NCBI RefSeq assembly: GCF_000442255.1
Contig: NZ_KE557281.1
Span: 186,622 to 249,004 of the forward strand
DNA: 62,383 nucleotides
Direction: 5' to 3'
DNA from: Salipiger mucosus DSM 16094
GTDB lineage: Bacteria > Pseudomonadota > Alphaproteobacteria > Rhodobacterales > Rhodobacteraceae
Position 1 is the stretch's first letter. Each line of letters begins with the position of its first letter. Below, one piece after another: positions 56,605-62,383 of the stretch. Made by a program: the position numbers and the translations under genes. The notes beneath the pieces are model-generated. The model worked only from the letters and a program-made list of their open reading frames with translations, was not told where the DNA came from and made no database searches.

Positions 56605-57474
56605 TCAGCCCCGAGCGTGCTTCTTGTCGAAGTCCCACACGCGCTCGAAGCCCATCAGCTTCGAGAACTCGTCAAACGGATAAAGCGTTTCCGCGGAGAC
56701 GGTCCGGCCATCCTTCACAAGGGTCCTGTAGGCCACGTCGAGAGCGCGACCCGCGGCGAGGAACCCGATTGCGGGAAAGAGCGCCAGGCTGAACCCGAGC
56801 TCTCCGAGGCGTTCGCGATCCAGTACCGGCGTGCTGCCCCCTTCGACCATGTTCGCGAGCAAAGGCTTGTCGAAAGACGATCCGATCCGCTCCAGTTCCT
56901 CGATGCTTTCCGGAGATTCCAGGAACAGAATATCCGCGCCAGCCTTGTCATAGGCGGCAATACGCTCGAGCGCCGCGTCGATGCCATCGACCGTTCGCGC
57001 ATCCGTGCGCGCGATGATGAGGAAGTCCTCGGATGTTCGGGCCTCGCAGGCGACTTCGATTTTCTGAGCCATCTCCTCGACAGGGATCACAGCCCGTCCC
57101 GGCGTATGGCCGCACTTTTTCGGGAAGACCTGGTCCTCGAGCTGGATCGCCGAGGCCCCGGCTCGCTCGTAGGATTTGACAGTATGGTCGACATTGAGGA
57201 GCCCGCCGTAGCCGGTATCGCCGTCGGCAACGAGGGGTATACCGTACTCCTCTGCGACCCGCGCCATTTCCGAGACCCGGTCGAGCATGTCACGGAATGA
57301 TGCGAGGCCGGCATCCGGGAGACCCAGGTGCGAGGCGACCGTGCCGTATCCCGTCATGTAGAGGACTTCGGCGCCGGCGTTCGCTGCAAACCGCGCGGAG
57401 ATCAAGTCGTAGACGCCAGGCGCCACTGTGCATCCGGGCCTCGAAAGAAGTTCGCGGAGATTTCTCGATGGCAT
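56605..57474 (-). CDS. Isocitrate lyase/PEP mutase superfamily enzyme
   Basis: 289 residues from ATG 57474, with AAGGG on the complement. The superfamily signature KKCGH (VFPKKCGHTPG) is complete, with metal ligands in VADGDTGYGG and QLEDQ, and IARTDAR later. Relatives are methylisocitrate lyase, dimethylmalate lyase, carboxyphosphonoenolpyruvate mutase and oxaloacetate decarboxylase. Likely cleaves or decarboxylates the acid imported by the TRAP system. First gene of the minus-strand operon that continues into dctPQM. Confidence 0.9.
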   Translation of the reverse strand: MPSRNLRELLSRPGCTVAPGVYDLISARFAANAGAEVLYMTGYGTVASHLGLPDAGLASFRDMLDRVSEMARVAEEYGIPLVADGDTGYGGLLNVDHTVKSYERAGASAIQLEDQVFPKKCGHTPGRAVIPVEEMAQKIEVACEARTSEDFLIIARTDARTVDGIDAALERIAAYDKAGADILFLESPESIEELERIGSSFDKPLLANMVEGGSTPVLDRERLGELGFSLALFPAIGFLAAGRALDVAYRTLVKDGRTVSAETLYPFDEFSKLMGFERVWDFDKKHARG

Positions 57475-57489
57475 GAGTTTCGCCCTTGG

Positions 57490-57549
57490 TGTATACAGTT
57501 TCGAGAAATCGCTACCAACAGGACGCCGATTCTGCAAGCATTGTATACA
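57490..57549. promoter_or_regulatory. Two TGTATACA operators between lyase operon and gntR
   Basis: TGTATACA occurs at 57490-57497 and 57542-57549 (the second within TTGTATACAA), 52 bases apart, in the 88-base divergent promoter region. FadR/VanR-type GntR proteins bind such palindromes. One copy overlaps the lyase side, and the other ends right at the gntR ribosome site, so control of both directions is likely. Confidence 0.65.
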
Positions 57550-57562
57550 AGGAGGCTACGAT

Positions 57563-58201
57563 TTGCGTGAAGCCGCCAGTGAAACGGCTTATCGCCTTAT
57601 CCGCGACGCCATTGCGGATGGGCGCTACGAGGAGGGATCCCGCCTACGCGAGGAAGAGCTCGCAAGTACTCTTGCGATCAGCCGAACACCGATCCGGGAG
57701 GCAATCCGCCGCCTGGCCGCTGATGGCTTCGTCGTCCTCGAACCTCGTATCGGTGCGGTCGTCAGGACTTGGGACCCCGAAGCGATCCGGGATCTGTTCA
57801 ACCTGCGAGCGGTCCTTGAGGGTTTCGCCGCCCGTCTAACCGCCGAGGTGGCACAGATGCATGCCATCGACGAGCTCGAAGGGCAGCAGAGACGAATGGA
57901 CGAGCTCGTTGTTTCCGATGAGCCAGAGTTCTTGAAGCAGTTCTCGGAAGAAAACACCGCATTCCATCGCCAGATCATCTTCTTGTCTGGAAACCGGCAG
58001 CTCGTGGCAATCGCTCCACCACTCGTCGACCTCGCACTGATCACCCGCACGTATCGCAAGTTCTCCGATGAGCGAATTCGCAAGAGCAGCTCGGACCACG
58101 CGGATCTGGTTCAAGCCTTTCGTCGTCGCGACGGGATGTGGGCCGAAGCCATCATGCGGTCTCACATCCTATCCTCGGTCGAACTCGCGAGCAAAGATTG
58201 A
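57563..58201 (+). CDS. GntR-family (FCD) regulator
   Basis: 212 residues from TTG 57563, with AGGAGG at 57550-57555. Winged helix: AYRLIRDAIADGRYEEGSRL, REEELASTLAISRTPIREAI, RRLAADGFVVLEPRIGAVV. The helical FCD ligand domain follows (IRDLFNLRAVLEGFAARLTA, FHRQIIFLSGNRQLV, HADLVQAFRRRDGMWAEAIM) with the metal-site His residues. Divergent from the lyase-TRAP operon, which it should repress until the substrate or a breakdown product binds. Confidence 0.93.
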   Translation: MREAASETAYRLIRDAIADGRYEEGSRLREEELASTLAISRTPIREAIRRLAADGFVVLEPRIGAVVRTWDPEAIRDLFNLRAVLEGFAARLTAEVAQMHAIDELEGQQRRMDELVVSDEPEFLKQFSEENTAFHRQIIFLSGNRQLVAIAPPLVDLALITRTYRKFSDERIRKSSSDHADLVQAFRRRDGMWAEAIMRSHILSSVELASKD

Positions 58202-58389
58202 GCCGCGGAACGCCGGCCATAATGCAGTGACCTTCTGGCACTACTCACGACACCCTAGAATAGCTTGTCGCTGGAAGGCAGCCCTGCCCTTGGGCATGCG
58301 GGCCGGGATGGAAGGTGGAGACAATCGGCCACCGGTGCCATGGCGGCGGCAATGCGCACAAGAGCAACCGGTTAACGCCTTGGTGACAC

Positions 58390-58466
58390 GCCCAGCGCCC
58401 TTGCCGAAAACCGGTCTGGGCGCTGGGCGGAATCTCGGATGTCGTCAGAGAGCCTTCAGATTGGTC
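58390..58466. repeat. Copy B of the csp 3'-end/hairpin repeat
   Basis: It covers the csp stop codon region and a perfect 12-bp hairpin (CGCCCAGCGCCC 58389-58400, GGGCGCTGGGCG 58418-58429) with TTGCCGAAAA in the loop. Copy A is 4.7 kb to the left in the same orientation. The hairpin probably ends csp mRNA or stabilises it. The gap 58202-58388 shows nothing further. Confidence 0.55.
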
Positions 58467-58651
58467 GCCTGGGACCTCCCGTTGCGACCTTCCTCGAGCT
58501 CGAAACTGACCTTCTGATTGTCGGCCAATCCGGCCATGCCGGACCGCTCAACGGCGGTGATGTGCACGAAAACGTCCTTTTCGCCGTCTTCTCGTTCGAT
58601 GAACCCGAAGCCCTTGGTGGTATTGAAGAACTTTACTGTGCCGGTTGGCAT
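58445..58651 (-). CDS. Cold-shock protein (CspA family)
   Basis: 68 residues behind AAGGAG on the complement. MPTGTVKFFNTTKGFGFIER shows RNP1 (KGFGFI), and KDVFVHITAVERSGM shows RNP2. A single OB-fold RNA-binding chaperone. The usual CspA length, slightly basic end (NGRSQATNLKAL). Followed by the hairpin of copy B. Confidence 0.95.
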   Translation of the reverse strand: MPTGTVKFFNTTKGFGFIEREDGEKDVFVHITAVERSGMAGLADNQKVSFELEEGRNGRSQATNLKAL

Positions 58652-58788
58652 CGTCGTCGGCTCCTTTTTCGCCGTTCAAGTTGCTCGAAATTGGCAACCA
58701 GACGAACGATGGCACGGATCGTCACAGCGTTCAAAGCTTGAGTGTGACGCGCTGACGAGACCACTCCGAGAGACAGCGCGTCAGGTGT

Positions 58789-59490
58789 TCAGCGGAACCT
58801 GGCTGCGTTTTCTGCGGCTGCAGCCTCCGTGTCGCCCTTACCGAAAGCCGACGGTCGCGGCTCCGGCAGTTGCAGGGCCTCCTGGACCCGTGGCATGGCG
58901 TCAATGCGGTCGAACCATGCTTGCAGGTTCGGCAATCCGTCGACGCTCACCGTGGCCCAGAAGTAGCTGCGCGCCCAAGGGTAAGTCGCAATATCCGCGA
59001 TGGACATCGCATCACCGACCAGCCACTCGCGCCCGGCAAGCCGCGTATCCAGCACTTCAAGCAGGCGGCGGCTTTCGGTCACGTAGCGGTCGATGGCGTA
59101 GGGCACCTCGTCGCCATTCGGCTTGGCGATACGCTGGAAGAACATCGCCTGGCCCATCATCGGACCGATCCCACCCATCTGGAACATCAGCCATTGCAGC
59201 GTCTCTGAACGCTCCTTGGGATCGTGGCTGAGGAAACGGTCGTATTTCTCGGCGAGATACCATAGGATCGCGCCGCTCTCGAACACGGCGAAGTCATCCG
59301 CGCCGCGATCCACGATGGTCGGGATGCGCCCGTTCGGGTTCAGACGCAGGTAATCGGGCGCCTTCTGCTCTTTCTTGCCGAAATCGATTGGCACCAGCTC
59401 ATAGTCGATCTGTGCCTCGTGCAGAAAGATCAGAGGCTTCCAGCCGTTCATGGTGTTGGCGGTGTAGAGGACAATATCAGGCCGCGTCAT
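58789..59490 (-). CDS. Glutathione S-transferase
   Basis: 233 residues from the ATG at 59490, with GGAG on the complement. The thioredoxin-like domain reads VLYTANTMNGWKPLIFLHEA, LNPNGRIPTIVD and FAVFESGAILWYLAEKYD (the ES pair binds glutathione). The helical domain ends with WLVGDAMSIADIATYPWARS. Closest in style to the YghU/Ure2-like GSTs. Its start overlaps the end of the upstream oxidoreductase, so the two are an operon. Confidence 0.92.
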   Translation of the reverse strand: MTRPDIVLYTANTMNGWKPLIFLHEAQIDYELVPIDFGKKEQKAPDYLRLNPNGRIPTIVDRGADDFAVFESGAILWYLAEKYDRFLSHDPKERSETLQWLMFQMGGIGPMMGQAMFFQRIAKPNGDEVPYAIDRYVTESRRLLEVLDTRLAGREWLVGDAMSIADIATYPWARSYFWATVSVDGLPNLQAWFDRIDAMPRVQEALQLPEPRPSAFGKGDTEAAAAENAARFR

Positions 59491-60085
59491 TGGCAAGCTC
59501 CCCGAAGGTCGTGGCAAGATGGGCATCAAACCGGGCGAGGTCGGTGGCGACGTCGGGGTTCTTCATCACATCGAAGGCCCCGAAGGTCGGCAGCGGCGTC
59601 ATACCGAAGAACCTGGCGTTCAGGTGGACCGGGCGCAGGAGATCATCCAGCGACATGCCCTCGAAGAATGGCTCCGCCGGCGCGTCGAAGGCCTCGGCCG
59701 GGGCGTTCAGCGTGGCCGAGATCATGTAACGGGTGCCTGCCAGCTTGCCGCCCATGCCGTAATTCGCTTTCGGTGCGGCCACGCTGCGACCGTCGCCATT
59801 GCTGAGCTGCCCGCCCATGCCGACCGTGTAGACCTCATCCATGTATTTCTTGAACGACCACGGCACGCCCATCCAGTTCACCGGGAACTGCAAAAGGACC
59901 ACGTCCGCCCAGAGGTGGCTGTCCACCTCGGCCTGCACATCGTAACCGGCCGCGACTGTGGTCAGGCGCACCTCGTGCCCCTGCGCCTCAAATGTTGCCT
60001 TGGCTCGCTCCGCGAGCGTTTCGTTAAGTGTGCCGGGGGCAAATTCGTAAGGCTGCGCGCCGTTCAGGATGTGGATCTTGCTCAT
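59477..60085 (-). CDS. NAD(P)H-dependent quinone oxidoreductase (MdaB-like)
   Basis: 202 residues; GGAAGAG precedes the ATG on the complement. Flavodoxin-like fold with LNGAQPYEFAPGTLNETLAE, WADVVLLQFPVNWMGVPWSF, KKYMDEVYTVGMGG, which is the MdaB/KefF-type FAD-binding pattern. Reduces quinones or electrophiles; pairing with a GST fits detoxification. The HxlR regulator is divergent, 130 bases away. Confidence 0.9.
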   Translation of the reverse strand: MSKIHILNGAQPYEFAPGTLNETLAERAKATFEAQGHEVRLTTVAAGYDVQAEVDSHLWADVVLLQFPVNWMGVPWSFKKYMDEVYTVGMGGQLSNGDGRSVAAPKANYGMGGKLAGTRYMISATLNAPAEAFDAPAEPFFEGMSLDDLLRPVHLNARFFGMTPLPTFGAFDVMKNPDVATDLARFDAHLATTFGELANDAA

Positions 60086-60215
60086 GTCGTCTCTTCCGTT
60101 GCTGCGCCCGCTTGACTTCGGCGGGGTCCAGGATGAGATGACCGTAGTGGGAAACAAAAACAACCAGTATACTTTTTGTAACCTAATATGGAACAGATCA
60201 GCGGGGCGCAAACCG

Positions 60216-60593
60216 ATGGAAGCCAAGATCGAAGTGGACGCAGCAGGCCGACGGACTGCGGTCAATGCCTGCGTCGAGCCCTGTGCCATCGAGCGTGGCA
60301 TGCGGATCATCGGAGGGAAATGGACTGGCTCCATTCTCTGGCACGTCAAGGATGGGCCGGTGCGGTTCAACGACCTCGCCCGGATGATCGGCGGCGCATC
60401 GAAGAAGATGATCACGGAACGCTTACGGCAACTCGAAGAGCAAGGGCTGGTCAGGCGCGAAGTCTGCGACACCGCCCCGATCACCGTCGTCTACGAAATC
60501 ACTGATTTCGGGCGAACAGCCTTGGGTTTCCTGGATGAGCTGCGGAAGTGGAGTGAGGGCCTTCCGAAGAGTTTGACCGCTAACAAGCAATAG
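60216..60593 (+). CDS. HxlR-family transcriptional regulator
   Basis: 125 residues from ATG 60216. The winged helix matches HxlR/MarR-like proteins: CAIERGMRIIGGKWTGSILW, GPVRFNDLARMIGGASKKMI, TERLRQLEEQGLVRREVCDT, with Cys19 near the N-terminus in VNACVEPC, where HxlR/QorR-type regulators carry redox-sensitive cysteines. It should control the divergent quinone-reductase/GST genes. Confidence 0.9.
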   Translation: MEAKIEVDAAGRRTAVNACVEPCAIERGMRIIGGKWTGSILWHVKDGPVRFNDLARMIGGASKKMITERLRQLEEQGLVRREVCDTAPITVVYEITDFGRTALGFLDELRKWSEGLPKSLTANKQ

Positions 60594-60759
60594 CGTGCCG
60601 AAGGCGCGACCGGCCCTAAGCGGACGGTCGAGTCTCGACGGTGCTGCGTGGCGGCATTCCCCGAAACGGCCATTGGAAATGGCGCGCAGCATTTCGAGTT
60701 GCCGAGCGCTGGCAGACTGTGAAAAAATTCGGCGAAATATTAAAGGCCTAGGTTTGGAA

Positions 60760-61980
60760 ATGATGAATATAGCGCTGCTCGATGCGAAAAAAACGCGATC
60801 TGTACTGAAGCGCCTGATCAAAGACTATGACGATATTCAGATCGCGGTGGCTTGGGGCTATAATGGGAAGCTCGCTGATCTCCTTATGGAGAACAGCGGA
60901 AAATTCCGTTCGGTCACGTTTGGCCTCAACGGTTTCGCGACCTCACCCGATCTGGTGGAGCGCTTGATCGGCACCAAGAATGCCTTCATTGCCAAGGCAG
61001 ACAACGGCATCTTCCATCCCAAGCTCTATCTGTTTCTGGCCGGCGGTAAGGCGGAGGCAATTGTCGGAAGCGCCAATTTTACGCAAGGTGGTCTTGATCG
61101 CAACCATGAGGCTTGCGTCCACATTAAGGGGCCGGCCGGCGGCGACATGTTCAAGCAGATCCAACGCGAGCTGTCAGGCTATGACATGCTCAAGCAGCGC
61201 GTCACTCAAACGTTGGCGGACAGTTACCGTCGGCAATACGACGCGGCGCGAAGGCAGCGTGGCCAGCGCGACCCTATCCTCCCTAACGAGAAGAATGGGG
61301 GGAAGGGTCTGACCTCGCCGCTGGCGATGATGAGCTGGAAAGATTTCGCGGCCATGGCGAAGATCGACCCGCATCATAACTTCAAGCGCCGGATTAAATT
61401 GCTTCGAGAAATTCAGCGCCTTTTTGCGAGCGTGGAGCGGTTCTCTGATCTCACGGCGACCGAGTGGAAGGGGATCGCGGGCACCCTCGGTAAGGCCGAG
61501 ACGGTCGCCGCAGGTCTCGACATCCATAACTGGGGGTGGTTCGGATAGATGGGCGGCAATGGCGATTTTGCGGGCCTGATCTCAAGGCAGGACCGCCAGC
61601 TCAGCGACGCGGTAGACTGCATCCCCCGCAAGGACCCGGTCACTCGCGAAAATTTCGAGGAATATTGTCGGCGTTTCCGCAAGGCATTTGTGGATGCCGA
61701 CGCCCATCATGTTGGAGAGTTTCCGACGGCGACAAGGCTGCTTGCCATGAAGCGCCCCGACACATTTGTCTGCGCGAACGGGAAGAATAAGGGCAACTTG
61801 GCCAAGGCACTGAACTTTGCCCCTACGACGCTTTCGCTGGCGAATTATTGGGATCGGATCATCGTGCCGATCCAGTCGTCGCCTTGGTACAACGTACCTC
61901 ATCCCAGCGGCGGCGATGGCGAGTTGTGGGACTATCGCGTAGCGATGCTCGACACCCTCTACTATGATGAGGACGCCTGA
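60760..61980 (+). pseudogene. Phospholipase D-family protein interrupted by an in-frame amber codon
   Basis: From ATG 60760 (a second ATG follows directly). The N-terminal domain carries one HKD-type motif, HPKLYLF...GSANFTQGGLDRNHEA (about 86-115). At 61546-61548 a TAG follows HNWGWFG. The same frame continues MGGNGDFAGLISRQDRQLSD, AVDCIPRKDPVTRENFEEYC, ATRLLAMKRPDTFVCANGKN to 61980. I know this protein type as one polypeptide, with WGWFGSM at this point, so TAG replaces a Ser codon (TCG). Such PLD proteins occur near restriction/defence genes. Decay or readthrough. Confidence 0.7.
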
Positions 61981-62080
61981 ATTGGTCTTCTATGAGATGG
62001 ACCGGCATCGCGCCGCGCCCTTATCTAAGCAGCCCTCCAGCCGCCGGGATCCCGGCACGTCGCTGTCGGCCTATTTTGTT
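61967..62080 (+). pseudogene. 5' stub of a gene cut by the IS1182-like element
   Basis: An ATG at 61967 overlaps the end of the PLD gene by 14 bases and reads MRTPELVFYEMDRHRAAPLS, KQPSSRRDPGTSLSAYFVEK before entering IS-like sequence near 62070. Overlap with the preceding gene suggests an operon partner that was cut off by the insertion. Too short to classify. Confidence 0.3.
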
Positions 62081-62383
62081 GAAAAACTCGCGCTTGATCG
62101 AGGGGCATCTTGCTGATTCAATTCCGCCAACGGGCGGGAGGAATGGCGATGATGGGATCCAAGCAGGAGGCGCAGCCAGCGCTGTTCTACGAGTTCTCGC
62201 TGGAAGATCACGTCCCCCGGGATCATCTGCTTCGATCCATTGATCGGTTCGTCGATCTCAGCAGCATCCGCGCCTACCTTGCCGATTTCTACAGTCACAC
62301 AGGGCGCCCCTCCGTCGATCCCGAATTGCTGATCCGCATGCTCCTGGTCGGATACTGCTTTGGTATCCGGTCCGAGCGGCGGC
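62070..62383 (+). mobile_element. IS1182/IS5-type element, left part (window edge)
   Basis: The left end is near 62070, where TTTTGTTGAAAAACTCG resembles ends of this IS group. The transposase begins at 62149 and the element continues beyond the window. Confidence 0.6.
62149..62383 (+). CDS. IS1182-type (DUF772) transposase, N-terminal part
   Basis: The ATG at 62149 follows GGGAGGAA. It reads MMGSKQEAQPALFYEFSLED, HVPRDHLLRSIDRFVDLSSI, GRPSVDPELLIRMLLVGYCF, GIRSERR, the N-terminal DUF772 domain of IS1182/IS5-like transposases. The catalytic DDE part is outside the window. An alternative ATG at 62143 is too close to the ribosome site. Confidence 0.93.
   Translation, partial: MMGSKQEAQPALFYEFSLEDHVPRDHLLRSIDRFVDLSSIRAYLADFYSHTGRPSVDPELLIRMLLVGYCFGIRSERR

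Overview
The window looks like an accessory replicon (plasmid or chromid) or a large genomic island of a marine Rhodobacteraceae/Roseobacter-type alphaproteobacterium. This is inferred from gene content: a LuxR/LuxI pair, TRAP transporters, a KfrA-type plasmid protein, HU, a DUF4186 protein, a cold-shock protein, GC-rich codon use, and many short acidic orphan genes with good Shine-Dalgarno sites. No repA, parAB, origin, relaxase or integrase was recognised, so replicon type is not proven.

Layout. 0-5 kb: an IS110-family transposase cut by the window edge has truncated one copy of a duplicated gene; a run of small acidic orphan genes follows, including two tandem paralogues (3.9-4.9 kb). 5-11 kb: a HEPN/Abi-like protein, a membrane protein with two biotinyl/lipoyl-like folds coupled to a secreted protein, an ADP-ribosyltransferase-like protein, an HxD...H oxygenase-like protein and tRNA-Arg(CCU), followed at once by an RMF-like gene. 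11-19 kb: a TerD-like protein behind a 20-bp inverted repeat, an ImmA/IrrE-like protein lacking the HExxH start, a complete ISL3 element sitting against an IS21-like end, and a HAD phosphatase. 19-25 kb: a compact metabolic cassette (LysR, divergent PRTase - EcfS - EcfAA - EcfT - PRTase) bounded by IS scars and a DctM fragment.

25-29 kb is a quorum-sensing locus: LuxR, LuxI, paired GGAGCGCTCC palindromes and a degenerate PaaK-like adenylation protein. 29-42 kb: envelope and secreted orphans, HU, a PhoD-like phosphatase, an HExxH protein with a barrel-like C-terminus, a type IV prepilin fused to an S74 tail-fibre chaperone, and KfrA. 42-46 kb: a coupled cluster of two PPP phosphatases (the second with an in-frame amber codon), a 42-residue basic protein and an HD hydrolase, then a GIY-YIG nuclease. 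46-53.7 kb: a second LuxR-HTH regulator, orphans, a short UvrD-like helicase and an orphan TagO/VasI-like protein. 53.7-58.5 kb: a TRAP dctPQM operon, an isocitrate-lyase-superfamily enzyme and a divergent GntR, bracketed by two copies of a csp 3'-end/hairpin sequence. 58.5-62.4 kb: csp, GST, an NAD(P)H oxidoreductase with divergent HxlR, a PLD-family protein split by an in-frame amber codon, and an IS1182-like transposase running off the window.

The strongest candidates for something new are the LuxR/LuxI/PaaK-like locus, the prepilin-S74 fusion, the ECF/PRTase cassette, the HExxH-barrel protein and the phosphatase/HD cluster. All annotation was made by eye from sequence; no database search was run.
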